Source: Haliscomenobacter sp965225875
Lineage (GTDB): Bacteria > Bacteroidota > Bacteroidia > Chitinophagales > Saprospiraceae
Length of the DNA: 64,000 bases
Direction of reading: 5' to 3'
NCBI RefSeq assembly: GCF_965225875.1
Contig: NZ_CBDDBS010000002.1
Span: forward strand, 1,054,001 to 1,118,000
Shown here in pieces: positions 9,101-15,685 of the stretch. Below the pieces are notes generated by a model. It did no database searches. It saw only the letters and a program-made list of their open reading frames with translations, and was not told the origin of the DNA. The first letter of the stretch is position 1. The number at the start of each line of letters is the position of its first letter. The position numbers and the translations under genes are program-made.

Positions 9101-12019
9101 ACTGCTACCACACCACAGGATTACGTGGACGTGAACCGCAACCGCAAGGCCGATCCTGAAGAATACTTTGTGATCGATCCTAAATCGAAACTCTTGATGA
9201 CGCCGCTGATGGATTCCATTCCATTCTTCTGCTGTGATCGGGGTTCGGTGATGGTTGAACTCTGGGGTGCCGACAAAGCTGGCAACCGCAACTACTGCTG
9301 GAAAACGATCAGCATCGAAGACAAAGTGGCCGCTACTTGTAGTGCACCATGGGACATCACCATCCACTGCGACGACAAACGCCTGGCGCAAATTGACGAC
9401 AAAGTGGCCTCGGCGAAAGCCTTCGGCGACCTGATCATCAACAGTGGCGGCAATTGCAGCAAACTGGATACCAACTACACGGTGATCAAACGCCTGAAGT
9501 GTGGTGCCGGAACAATTGAGCGCATCTGGACCTTGACCAAACACAGCGACAAAGGTGATGTAGTCACCACTTGTAAGCAAGTGATCAAGGTATTGCCACT
9601 GCGGGAGTACAACATTTGTTTCCCTAAAGATGCCAGCTCTGATTGCAAAACACCAATCATCGATACGGTTCTGACAGATGAATTGGGCTGTGATATCCTG
9701 GCGGTGAATGTCACCGACAAACGTTACGACGCCTCTGACGATGAGTGCTACAAAATCTTCCGTACCTACACCGTGATCAACTGGTGTGCGTACTCGGATG
9801 AGTGTGGCGACCCTATGGCGGAAGGTCAGGTGTATGTGGTGGATCGGGCTAACTTTGGAAACTACGGCAAAGCTCCGATCTACGTACTGGTACGGGATAA
9901 GGATCGGAATGGGGATGAGGAATTCTATTTGTCCAAAGACCTGATTCCAAACAATACTGGTGACATCCAATTTACACCATCTTACTGCCCAGATGCCTTC
10001 AGTGGTAATCCTTATGGCTTGCCAGTGGGTGAGTACTACCACTCCTTCATGTACACCCAAATCATCAAGGTATACGACTCGGAGCGGCCAGTGGTAACGG
10101 GCATTCGCGATACCTTCTGTACGGATCCGGCAGCTTGTGCAGCGAGCATCACCAAAGTGGTAACGATCAAAGACAACTGTACGGATAACGTAGAGTTGGA
10201 ACGTGGCATGTTGATGATTGCACCGCTACAAACCCTGGATGCAGGACTGATGATCACCTACAGTACCCCACGCTGGAGTGTGAAAGACTTGGGCAATGGC
10301 CAGTTTGAAATCAAGGTGGCCAACTTACCGGAAGGACTTCACGACCTGATTGTGGTAGGCCGCGACGAATGTGGCAACTTGAGTGTAGCTACCCGGATTC
10401 CATTCCTGGTCAAAGATTGCAAGGCACCAGCACCGATCTGTATCAATGGTTTGAGTACCGAACTGATGCCCGACGGACGTGGAAGCGGCATGATGACCGT
10501 ATGGGCCAAGGATTTTGTGGCCTCTCCAATCTATGATTGCAATGGTCAGGGTCCTGAAACTGTGGATGGCCTCAAGGTGATCACCAAATACTCGATCAAC
10601 CGGGTCGGTGAGCGCCCAAATCCAAACCAAACCAGCCTCTTGTTGAGCTGTGCGGATGCAGGCAAAAACATCCTGATTGAGCTGCATGCCTGGGACGAAG
10701 CAGGCAATCACGACTTCTGCGTGACCTACGTCGAAGTGCAGGACAACCGCAAAGTCTGCGCAGGCAGCGCTACCCTGGGAGAAGTCAGCGGTTTGATTAC
10801 TACCGATGATCTGGAACCTGTCCTGGGAGTGAACGTCGACCTGAGTGGTGGTGCTCAAATGAACCAGAATACAGGTTCAAACGGGGTCTACCTCTTCGGC
10901 AACCTGACTAAGGGCAGTGACTACACGGTGAGCCCACAACTGGACAAAGACCACATCAATGGGGTATCGACGCTAGACCTTGTACACATCCAGAAACACA
11001 TCCTGGGCGTCAAGGCGATCGACAATCCTTACCGCTTGATTGCAGCCGACGTGAACAACTCCAAGTCGATCTCTACCTTGGACATGATCCAAATCCGGAA
11101 GTTGATCCTGAGCATCGACACGAAGTTCACGAATGTGCCAAGCTGGAAGTTTATCGATGCAACGTACAAGTTCCCGGATCCTTCCAACCCATGGTCAGCG
11201 CAGTTCCCCGAAGTGGTGAATGTGAACGACCTGGAAGGTAAGGTGAAGGCCGACTTCATCGCCATCAAAATGGGGGATGTGAATGGCAATGCCAGTGCCA
11301 GCGGAGCTGTTGCAACAGAAACCCGCAGTGACAAGGCCATGATCATCACCACGGAGGAGCAACAACTGCAAAATGGACAAAGCTACACGGTGGTATTCAA
11401 AGCCAAAGACCTGGCCAAAATCCAGGGGTATCAGTTCACGCTGAGCGTTGACCCTAGCCTGGCCACCATCGAAGGCATTGATTACACTGGCGTAATGAAA
11501 GCCGAGAATTTTGGAATATTCGCCAAAAACGGGATGATTACTACCTCCTTCGTACGGGCACCCCTCGCGGGTGCCCCAGCGGGGAGCGCCGAAGGCGAGA
11601 CCATCATTTTTACTTTGAAACTGAAAGCCGAATCCAATACCGCCCTCAGCGAGGTTTTGGCACTGAGCAATCGACTAACATCGGTGGAGGCTTACAACCA
11701 ATCCGAAGAAGTAATGGGTGTCCAACTGGCCTTTGGAGCTGAAGCAGTCGCCGAGCGTGCTGCGCTGCGCCAAAACGTCCCCAACCCATTCTCGGAGGAA
11801 ACTGTGGTAGGGTTCTATTTGCCAAAGGCATGCAAGGCAGTATTGAGCATTCGTGATGTGAAAGGAGCTTTGATCTATAGGGTAGAAGGAAACTACGCCA
11901 AGGGCAACAACCAATTGATCCTCAAACAGGAGCAATTGCGGGCTAGCGGGGTTTTGTACTATACTCTGGAAACAAGTGACTTCGTCGATACCAAAAAAAT
12001 GGTGCTTTTGAATCGATAG
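2..12019 (+). CDS. Giant secreted GEVED-repeat surface protein with T9SS sorting domain, 5'-truncated by the window
   Basis: The reading frame is open from base 2 to a TAG at 12017-12019, so about 4005 residues are visible and the N-terminus lies outside. Nine repeats of about 165-400 residues each end in GEVEDY (codons at 458, 956, 1514, 2042, 2546, 3080, 3605, 4835, 6032); the first six run straight into a GLDYGDLP-like linker. After repeats 7, 8 and 9 come SdrD/B-like segments (VGNLVWEDRNNNGLQD type). Cysteine-rich Ig/HYR-like modules fill about 6700-10750. Then follow a carboxypeptidase-regulatory-like segment (about 10770-10950), a dockerin-like pair of Ca-loops (about 10950-11120), a cohesin-like beta domain (about 11340-11745) and a type A T9SS tail beginning NVPNPFSEETVV (about 11775-12016). 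Export by T9SS and cell-surface display or adhesion are inferred from these domains. Low Lys and very high Asp/Gly suggest calcium binding. The ligand is unknown. Confidence 0.9.
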   Translation, partial: GLDYGDLPSPLYATTETNDGPRHGVSEDPKVYIGTKPDVEPDGQPNGTATGDGADEDGVTPPAMLFQGETASFTVNVTTNTTAYLYGYIDWNKDGDFGDADEVQFATVAATGPVTLTFNVPLGAVINSDLGARFRLGTVQDQVDQATGFAMDGEVEDYLVRVKGLDYGDLPNPYATLEANDGPRHGIAETPTTYLGAGVDVEANGQPDADAGEINGGDGADENGVIEPAMIFQGEKASFTVNVTTNTTAYVYGYIDWNGDKDFNDANEAQWTTATSTGPVTLTFNVPLNAVINTDLGARFRVGTVQDQVDQATGFAMDGEVEDYLVQVKGLDYGDLPDFFANVSTGDYQTNYANNGPRHAVPATPKLFLGTVVDVDADGQPDLGAGEDGTGGDDNDGDASDDEDGVVGPPMIFRGEEASFAVTLNLTNLTGTTGYVYGYIDWNGNGILGDTPAEIASGSSAASGPITLIFDVPLGAVANSNLGARFRVGSVESQVNVPNGFAMDGEVEDYLVRVKGLDFGDLPLPYATLDSQDGPRHAVSETPQVYLGSTVDIDDDGQPDADAGELDGGDDGDATGGDDEDGVIEPAMLFRGETATFRVAAVNNSANTAYVYGYIDWNKDGDFADADEVQFATVAANSNTSVNLTFNVPLNAVINRDLGARFRVGTVQDEVDQATGFAMNGEVEDYLVRVKGLDFGDLPPSYATTDNNDGPRHAQSENPQLYFGGKPDVELDGQPDPNAGETGNGDGVDEDGIVEPAMLFRGEEARFKINVRNTSGQTAFIYGYIDWNNDDKFDGPAEVASATLAGSGMIELVYQVPQNAVINTDLGVRFRIGTVQDQVDQATGFAMDGEVEDYLIQVKGLDFGDAGETFPTTDAQDGARHGVTDPASLYFGTTVDVELDGQPDDDAGETGGGDDGNGDDEDGVSMLDANGNPSMLITCLETTMRINTVIPVGQTAYLQGWIDFNDDGDWADAGEQVAKDIALTSANGTYYLTFKVPCDAKVTPRTFLRFRLSTTPGLSYTGFAMDGEVEDYVEVLKGLDFGDLPTKPGTALFPTTLADNGPHHVFDPTAPALTLGSNLDADLDGTPSTFADGDDKADGSDDEDGITFLTPLLPGQQACIEIDAVNNTGQTTYLYAYMDYDGDCVLAPLFNIPVPAGGLNNFRYCFTVPSDNSTSGAMAFFRFRLGTNANEVNVPTGLAMNGEVEDYKVSLYKVGNLVWEDRNNNGLQDNAEKDLGINGVPVALVYAGANGTIETDLSTLPSSGGIGAGDDYVLYTTTASVTFGDGVVTKGIYYFCGLIEGKYDIVFFDPKSGTATLPNNISQSVDEDKDSDGLGITVPANTPKRSHTGLFMLSGDLVKTEAGIGDQDLSKAPNTNDVLGYPDNRVDQRYDQGYIFLDYGDLPQETELATAHYNTTNAENGPRHLVKPDFYLGASIDAETDGQPDDQAGSGAYGPSEGDDAANTDPNAWKYGVGNDDEDGIKFLTPLIPGYEACIELKYVLPDNFNGPDGYLNAWIDYNGNGTLDAGEKLAWTKINGAIAPIEPTTGALELDKIYMINGGGKVIVCFKVPADAAYFDGNIFSRFRLSENPRLSPDGILPAESGYPNGKIPCGEVEDYFMKLSKVGNLVWEDRNYNGLQDAGEPPIKGVPMKLEYAGLDGVFGSANKATDLEYTYLDTTDASGRYYFCGLIGDNDYDPSGVDTAVYKLTAQDPAGMTPTMDLNSAAACEKTDANGNDTNIDDKVTSEVFAIDNPMGLCKNELHPVGINDQGTVGTFPDMQVDETHDFAYVGFDYGDLPVAGTNYLTLRDSLSVAFSGKFGPRHAIQPKLYLGEGVDGELNGQPDADAGSKNGGDDDGQGLFGKGSFADDETGVRLLSPMIPGELAYLKVTYTSQDTVIAGGYANKDPYLRSFIDFNGDGDLNDAEDVLSFTAMGTNMSTLANITATDNPILPGGVNQMRVLAFRVPLTATYRDGTAFIRHRLSWEANLGPDNNAFHTATSPFVNTALAYPRGEVEDYAVPVAKVGNLSWFDHDAKGDQNENDFVKDLQLVLVWGGIDETSGQFDTVGYQSTMGSAGSVTDVLYNLSIVPNGTATMPPASNDTPGQVVKTNAQGLYSFQGLIPGNYYLVPLKYLQPDSASFVNAYPKHRVLTLKDNLGSDDQNDSDGMPGALIRINDGNGREPEVCVSPQPKGERGKLDSLDAENMKLMSGRPFPDSLYNQTIDFGWVDEPNIEANLDIVGVYFPTSQICGNFNVILHMCVKNPQEVPLDSLQAFLNLKDAYGDALYTATKPVVSIADSAYVKGPAYGKFRKSQVGAKAQLVPNPNYDGVTDTRLLVPTSEDANFVLKGDSVVCIRVEFEIDPNKTTKYPWMSQGSVTTRAVGLTPTGTKRPLTDYFVKSPRFGKHIVVSDLTDEIDDPTLEGDRIAFEGTVADRDYSSTDTDKYLDENNKTVQNDECWIKTQWVSGQHDVKVALNSKCEAIINAEIFVPNFDPACGFDKYTEGSYYAVIIQDKWTLETVWTSDDPRPFDARNYWGRNLIYKVKSVANHCYPIWGEFILEDKIAPVVKCAPETDRKVVGSTPSGTYTFVCTDIDSILNVKKSWTNTNYAYYTGVAVANDSCGNTWLDNVSDVLEVLADCDQSANAGFVYARIKRSFIFTDEKGNQTTCVQIINFRRPRIVLPECKVEVPNNLANASANLLPADLIKAPFNLAESVPYFINGAGKRIYLTGRDYCNLAVNYTDETVFTIGQCGRKIVRRWTLLDWCYGQKGNQTAYPVYHIIPGADADCYADLTWNEGANMLTWEQVIIVGDNGDPIVKVPDFDRDGVQGSGYTGGERDNPAVDKLPAYDAGDVLEFSTSPMDCRGSYLFTRANLEVIEQSKWCFDLEVVERKAILDLFERPTGRYEWKKDPQVIVKGDCDKGYQITGVPMVGNWFLRLRVYDVCYGDTVIYYPIRAVDKIAPTMVCDDKLVLTLDNTGFGHVSAAQVDEGSNDNCGKVEWMRVRRPIAEECNANFIGVKGVVDANNNGKIDPYDPTATTPQDYVDVNRNRKADPEEYFVIDPKSKLLMTPLMDSIPFFCCDRGSVMVELWGADKAGNRNYCWKTISIEDKVAATCSAPWDITIHCDDKRLAQIDDKVASAKAFGDLIINSGGNCSKLDTNYTVIKRLKCGAGTIERIWTLTKHSDKGDVVTTCKQVIKVLPLREYNICFPKDASSDCKTPIIDTVLTDELGCDILAVNVTDKRYDASDDECYKIFRTYTVINWCAYSDECGDPMAEGQVYVVDRANFGNYGKAPIYVLVRDKDRNGDEEFYLSKDLIPNNTGDIQFTPSYCPDAFSGNPYGLPVGEYYHSFMYTQIIKVYDSERPVVTGIRDTFCTDPAACAASITKVVTIKDNCTDNVELERGMLMIAPLQTLDAGLMITYSTPRWSVKDLGNGQFEIKVANLPEGLHDLIVVGRDECGNLSVATRIPFLVKDCKAPAPICINGLSTELMPDGRGSGMMTVWAKDFVASPIYDCNGQGPETVDGLKVITKYSINRVGERPNPNQTSLLLSCADAGKNILIELHAWDEAGNHDFCVTYVEVQDNRKVCAGSATLGEVSGLITTDDLEPVLGVNVDLSGGAQMNQNTGSNGVYLFGNLTKGSDYTVSPQLDKDHINGVSTLDLVHIQKHILGVKAIDNPYRLIAADVNNSKSISTLDMIQIRKLILSIDTKFTNVPSWKFIDATYKFPDPSNPWSAQFPEVVNVNDLEGKVKADFIAIKMGDVNGNASASGAVATETRSDKAMIITTEEQQLQNGQSYTVVFKAKDLAKIQGYQFTLSVDPSLATIEGIDYTGVMKAENFGIFAKNGMITTSFVRAPLAGAPAGSAEGETIIFTLKLKAESNTALSEVLALSNRLTSVEAYNQSEEVMGVQLAFGAEAVAERAALRQNVPNPFSEETVVGFYLPKACKAVLSIRDVKGALIYRVEGNYAKGNNQLILKQEQLRASGVLYYTLETSDFVDTKKMVLLNR
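11557..11600 (+). repeat. GC-rich palindromic insert inside the coding frame
   Basis: A short GC-rich block with overlapping inverted repeats (GGGCACC...GGGTGCCC, then GGGGAGCGCC...GGCGAG) lies within the cohesin-like domain of the giant protein. It translates as APLAGAPAGSAEGE, a low-complexity Ala/Gly peptide unlike its surroundings. It keeps the reading frame. It resembles known protein-coding palindromic elements in general form; no second copy was seen in the window. Confidence 0.45.
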
Positions 12020-12046
12020 TTCACAAGCAATCAACAACTGATTTAA

Positions 12047-12081
12047 CAGGCGCTGCATTCATTTGGAGCGCCTGTTTTTTT
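12047..12081 (+). terminator. Rho-independent terminator after the giant gene
   Basis: A perfect 8-bp stem, CAGGCGCT (12047-12054) with AGCGCCTG (12067-12074), has a 12-nt loop and is followed by seven T residues. It begins 27 nt after the stop codon of the giant surface protein and would end its transcript before the convergent tadA gene. Confidence 0.85.
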
Positions 12082-12132
12082 GTCGAATGACCAGCAACAT
12101 CTTTTTACAACACAATTCAAAATAACGTAACC

Positions 12133-12576
12133 TTACCTTATTTTCTGAAAAAATGTCTTCAGCAACGCACTGCATTCCTCGTGTAAGACCCCATATTCCA
12201 GCGTGGTTTTGGGGTGCAGCAATTCTTTCCCAATCCGCATAAATCCCCGTTTGTCGTCACCAGCGCCATACACCAGACGCCCCATTTGAGCCCAAAAAAT
12301 CGCCCCAGCGCACATGTTACAAGGCTCCAGCGTAACGTACAGCGTACAATCTGGCAGATACTTGCTGTTGAGGTAATTCGAAGCGGCAGTGATAGACAAA
12401 ATTTCGGCGTGTGCCGTTACATCCAATAATTTTTCGGTGGTATTGTGTCCGCGGGCGATGATGCGGTTTTCACAGGCGATTACTGCGCCAACCGGGATTT
12501 CGCCTTCATCAAAAGCCAGTTGGGCTTCTCTGAGCGCTTCACGCATAAAGTATTCATCTCCGCGAAAATGTAGCAT
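12133..12576 (-). CDS. tadA: tRNA-specific adenosine deaminase
   Basis: This 147-residue cytosolic zinc enzyme converts A34 to inosine in the tRNA wobble position. The cytidine/deoxycytidylate-deaminase fold motifs are intact: HAE at residues 56-58 (zinc-binding His and proton-shuttle Glu) and PCNMC with Cys86 and Cys89. Length matches bacterial TadA. I chose the ATG at 12576 (MLHFRGDEYF); a TTG six bases upstream is also possible. The gene converges with the giant surface-protein gene and is divergent from metK. Guanine deaminases of the same superfamily are the main alternative, but the EPCNMCAGA context and tRNA-type C-terminus fit TadA better. Confidence 0.9.
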   Translation of the reverse strand: MLHFRGDEYFMREALREAQLAFDEGEIPVGAVIACENRIIARGHNTTEKLLDVTAHAEILSITAASNYLNSKYLPDCTLYVTLEPCNMCAGAIFWAQMGRLVYGAGDDKRGFMRIGKELLHPKTTLEYGVLHEECSALLKTFFQKIR

Positions 12577-12655
12577 AGTCAAGGTCTTTTATCAGAATCT
12601 TATCTTTGATTTGCCATGACGAATGTACTTATTTTCTTTTTATCCAGACAATTCC

Positions 12656-12663
12656 TATTTTTG
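12656..12663 (+). promoter_or_regulatory. Candidate Bacteroidota -7 promoter box for metK
   Basis: TATTTTTG matches the Bacteroidota -7 consensus TAnnTTTG exactly and lies 85 bp upstream of the metK ATG. No clear TTG-type -33 element is visible; a T-rich stretch lies at the expected distance. The resulting leader would be about 78 nt. I looked for a SAM riboswitch there and did not recognise one. Confidence 0.4.
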
Positions 12664-12747
12664 CACCGTTTTAGTGGAAAGGGGCCTATGAGCTTGTTCA
12701 AGTGAGGGATTTTTCCGCCAGCATTATCTACTATAATCATTCAGACC

Positions 12748-14004
12748 ATGCCTTATTTATTCACATCTGAATCTGTATCTGAAGGGCATCCGGACAAGAT
12801 CGCCGATCAAATTTCCGATGCATTGATTGATCATTTCCTGGCGTTTGACTCCAGTTCCAAAGTTGCTTGCGAAACGCTGGTAACCACGGGGCAGGTCGTA
12901 CTTGCAGGTGAAGTCAAATCCAAAGTATACCTCGATGTACAGCAGATCGCTCGAGATGTAATCCGTCGCATTGGTTATACCAAGTCGGAATACATGTTTG
13001 AGGCCAATTCCTGTGGAATTCTTTCGGCCATCCACGAACAATCACCCGACATCAACCAAGGGGTAGAACGCGAAAATCCTGAAGATCAGGGTGCTGGCGA
13101 CCAGGGTATGATGTTCGGTTATGCGACCAACGAAACCGACAATTACATGCCTTTGCCTTTGGACCTCTCCCACCGCATTCTGTTGGAGTTGTCCGCTATC
13201 CGCAAAACGCATGCTGACCTGATGCCTTACCTGCGCCCAGATGCCAAAAGCCAGGTAACCATTGAATACTCTGACGATCATCAGCCAATCCGCATCGACT
13301 CTATCGTTGTTTCAACGCAGCACGATGATTTTGCGGACGACGCAACCATGCTCAACCGCATCCGCCAGGACATCATTCACATCTTGATTCCTCGGGTGAA
13401 AGCTCAATTGCCAGAGCGTCTGCATGGCTTGTTCAACGACCAAATCACCTACCACATCAACCCAACCGGTAAGTTTGTAATTGGTGGTCCTCACGGGGAT
13501 ACTGGCTTGACTGGCCGCAAAATCATCGTAGATACGTACGGTGGTCGTGGAGCACACGGTGGTGGTGCCTTCTCTGGCAAAGACCCCTCAAAAGTAGACC
13601 GTTCTGCGGCTTACGCTACCCGCCACATCGCCAAAAACCTGGTTGCTGCTGGGGTTTGTGACGAAGTATTGGTACAGGTTTCTTACGCCATCGGTGTAGC
13701 CAAACCAACCAACATCTACGTCAACACCAACGGTACTGCCAAAGTACAATTGAGCGATGGCGCGATTGCGGCAAAAGTGGCGGATATTTTTGACATGCGT
13801 CCTTACGCCATTGAAAAGCGGTTGAAACTGCGCACGCCAATTTACTCCGAAACAGCAGCTTATGGCCACATGGGTCGTACGCCTGAAATCAAAAAAATCC
13901 AGTTGCGCGATGGTGCGGGCCAATTCGTAGAGCACGAAGTGGAAACCTTCACCTGGGAGAAACTGGATCACGTAGATAAAGTGAAAGCGGCTTTTGGGCT
14001 GTAA
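12748..14004 (+). CDS. metK: S-adenosylmethionine synthetase
   Basis: The enzyme makes S-adenosylmethionine from methionine and ATP in the cytosol. The 418-residue product carries the signature GHPDKIADQ near residues 13-21, the GAGDQGMMFGYA motif near 114-125 and the glycine-rich GGPHGDTGLTGRK...GGGAFSGKDPSKVDRS region near 245-285. All parts of the three-domain MetK fold appear present and the C-terminus is intact. The ATG at 12748 directly precedes the conserved N-terminal FTSESVSEGHPDK. It is a single-gene unit with its own candidate promoter and a strong terminator. Confidence 0.98.
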   Translation: MPYLFTSESVSEGHPDKIADQISDALIDHFLAFDSSSKVACETLVTTGQVVLAGEVKSKVYLDVQQIARDVIRRIGYTKSEYMFEANSCGILSAIHEQSPDINQGVERENPEDQGAGDQGMMFGYATNETDNYMPLPLDLSHRILLELSAIRKTHADLMPYLRPDAKSQVTIEYSDDHQPIRIDSIVVSTQHDDFADDATMLNRIRQDIIHILIPRVKAQLPERLHGLFNDQITYHINPTGKFVIGGPHGDTGLTGRKIIVDTYGGRGAHGGGAFSGKDPSKVDRSAAYATRHIAKNLVAAGVCDEVLVQVSYAIGVAKPTNIYVNTNGTAKVQLSDGAIAAKVADIFDMRPYAIEKRLKLRTPIYSETAAYGHMGRTPEIKKIQLRDGAGQFVEHEVETFTWEKLDHVDKVKAAFGL

Positions 14005-14023
14005 ATAAACTCAGAACTACAGT

Positions 14024-14060
14024 AAAAAGGGTTGGCGATGTATTTTCGTCAACCCTTTTT
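14024..14060 (+). terminator. Terminator hairpin after metK
   Basis: A 15-bp stem (14024-14038 with 14046-14060, one G-U pair) closes a 7-nt loop. It starts with AAAAAGGGTTGG and ends with CAACCCTTTTT, so it can act in both directions. It lies 20 nt after the metK stop. Confidence 0.8.
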
Positions 14061-14070
14061 CATTTGAGTA

Positions 14071-14159
14071 CATGGCAAAATTGGGGCAACGCGCCGTAGA
14101 GACGCACGGCCGTGCGTCTCTACAATTCGGCATTTTTGCATTGCCCTAATTTTGTCATG
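14071..14159. repeat. 89-bp palindromic element with GAGACGCACGG core
   Basis: An outer inverted repeat of 19 nt (14071-14089 with 14141-14159, two mismatches that remain G-U pairable) surrounds a perfect 28-bp palindrome (14096-14123) whose half is GTAGAGACGCACGG. The same 22-bp palindromic core recurs at 46489-46510. The element sits 17 bp downstream of the stop codon of the minus-strand acyltransferase-like gene. It has no coding capacity and looks like a REP- or MITE-type element. Confidence 0.75.
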
Positions 14160-14176
14160 CACCCTTTTTCTTTTTA

Positions 14177-15289
14177 TCAAACCCGCAAAAACACCTTCTT
14201 CAAATACATAAAGTACAAAAAGCCCCACTTCACCAGCAAGACCATCGTTGCCAATACGACCGCGGCATAAGGCTCACTAAACAACTGCAACAACCACGTA
14301 AACAAAGCCTGCGCTGTAAAAGTCCAGTCGATAAAGCCATCCGACATGTAAATCAAAATGGAGTTCATCCCAATGATTACAAAAAAGAAAGCCCAGCGCC
14401 GATAACCCAGCACATCGATCACGTAATAAAACAAGGACAAAAGCAATAAGCTCACCCCTCCCGCTTGCAGCACAAAGGAGCTCGTCCAGAGGTTTTTATT
14501 GATAGGAAAGACCAGATTCCAAGCCTGTGCCAAAATCAAGGACACCACCCCCATGATCAGCATTTGCAAGGCCTTGCGCGAACCACTCATGGTACCATGC
14601 TTCAACAGGTTACCGCAATAAATGCCCAATAGGGCCGTACCAATGGCCGGAATACAACTTACCAATCCTTCTGGGTCGTGAATGTCTTTGTACAAATGCC
14701 CGGGCACGATCAGGCGATCGAGGTACGAGGCAAAATTGCCTTCCATGGTCATATCCCCCATCGGGAAGCCAGGCGCCGCATTCAGCGCCAAGAGCAGCCA
14801 ATACCCGATCAGCAAAGCCACAAACCAGATGATTTGCCCCATTTGTTTGGTATATAGGTAAATGATGTTGGCAAACATGTAAGCCAAACCGATCCGCCCC
14901 AATACACTGGGGAAACGAATTTCTGCCAGGGGCTTCAACACCAACCCATTGTTGTAAATCACGCCCAGCAACACCAGCAGCAGCCCCCGCCGAATCACGC
15001 GCAGCAACAACTGCTGTCGAGGGGTCCCCTTTTCCAGATCCCGCCCCACCGAATAAGGGGTCGCTACTCCAGCCAGGAATAAAAAGAGGGGGAAAATGTT
15101 ATCATAAAGGGTGTATCCATGCCAGTCTGGGTGAGTCAATTGCCCGGCAATGGCCTGCCAAAAGGGTGTGGGACTAGCCTCGGCCATGCTGTGAAAAATG
15201 GCTTCAGCCCCCATGATCCAGAACATGTCAAAGCCGCGTAGGGCGTCCAGCGAGTAGAGCCGCTGGGTGGTAGGTGTTGTCGTCGTCAT
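14177..15289 (-). CDS. Multipass membrane acyltransferase-like protein (HGSNAT/DUF5009/YeiB type)
   Basis: This 370-residue integral membrane protein has about ten hydrophobic segments. It begins with SLDALRGFDMFWIMG, the signature of the heparan-alpha-glucosaminide N-acetyltransferase-like family (DUF5009, related to acyltransferase 3 and YeiB/DUF1624). A conserved LYDNIFPLFLFLAGVATPYS segment follows. In this family the protein moves an acetyl group across the inner membrane onto a sugar; the substrate here is unknown. Start is the ATG at 15289 (MTTTTPTTQRLYSLDALRG). It stands alone, with palindromic repeats on both sides. Confidence 0.8.
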   Translation of the reverse strand: MTTTTPTTQRLYSLDALRGFDMFWIMGAEAIFHSMAEASPTPFWQAIAGQLTHPDWHGYTLYDNIFPLFLFLAGVATPYSVGRDLEKGTPRQQLLLRVIRRGLLLVLLGVIYNNGLVLKPLAEIRFPSVLGRIGLAYMFANIIYLYTKQMGQIIWFVALLIGYWLLLALNAAPGFPMGDMTMEGNFASYLDRLIVPGHLYKDIHDPEGLVSCIPAIGTALLGIYCGNLLKHGTMSGSRKALQMLIMGVVSLILAQAWNLVFPINKNLWTSSFVLQAGGVSLLLLSLFYYVIDVLGYRRWAFFFVIIGMNSILIYMSDGFIDWTFTAQALFTWLLQLFSEPYAAVVLATMVLLVKWGFLYFMYLKKVFLRV

Positions 15290-15388
15290 AAACCAGTGCG
15301 TTTTTTTGGTAGGGTGAAGTTAAACGGAATATTTGAGTGGTGATAAAGAAGGGGCTCAAAATAAAGGAAGAATTTGGCGGGGCTCTTT

Positions 15389-15480
15389 TTTGAAGAAATC
15401 GATCTTTTTTGGGCACATTTCTTCAAAAATAGAGAGGGATAATTGAAGAAATGTGCTCAAAAAAGGACGATTTCTTCAAA
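15389..15480. repeat. Inverted repeat with 38-bp arms
   Basis: Arm 1 (15389-15426) and arm 2 (15443-15480) are complementary over 38 nt with about three mismatches, separated by a 16-nt loop. Each arm starts and ends with TTTGAAGAAAT-type sequence, so the arms are themselves partly palindromic. It lies 100 bp upstream of the start codon of the minus-strand acyltransferase-like gene. A transposon-derived element or a structured leader are both possible. Confidence 0.7.
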
Positions 15481-15600
15481 TTAAGCAGATTTTGGAGCTT
15501 TACTACTACCCTTTTGACGACTTATCCTGCGATTAAAAACAAGTATTATTTGGAGGATGTGGATAATGAGATTCCAATGGAGAGGTTGTTTGCTTTTTAG
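15451..15600 (+). pseudogene. 49-codon orphan frame, possible C-terminal gene remnant
   Basis: An ATG inside the inverted repeat opens a frame that ends YYLEDVDNEIPMERLFAF and TAG at 15598-15600. The last 25 residues are rich in charged and aromatic residues and read like the end of a real protein, while the first half reads like chance sequence. I do not recognise the family. A relic of a truncated gene is the likeliest reading; a functional small protein cannot be excluded. Confidence 0.25.
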
Positions 15601-15685
15601 GGGATCTACTCAAATAAAATCTGTGCCAGCACAAATCTAATTTACCCGAAGTCTGTAAAGGCTGAGAACATAGTGAGCCATGCCT

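Noticed and set aside
20..10060. Long open frames antisense to the giant protein (for example 1106-2020, 2093-3193, 8678-10060 on the minus strand)
   Set aside because: They mirror the repeated codon pattern of the plus-strand gene, have no domain or signal, and recur with the repeat period, so they are shadows of the real gene.
12583..12747. Possible SAM riboswitch upstream of metK
   Set aside because: No recognisable SAM-I/II/III or SAM-IV core could be matched by eye; a covariance-model search (Rfam) would be needed to rule it in.
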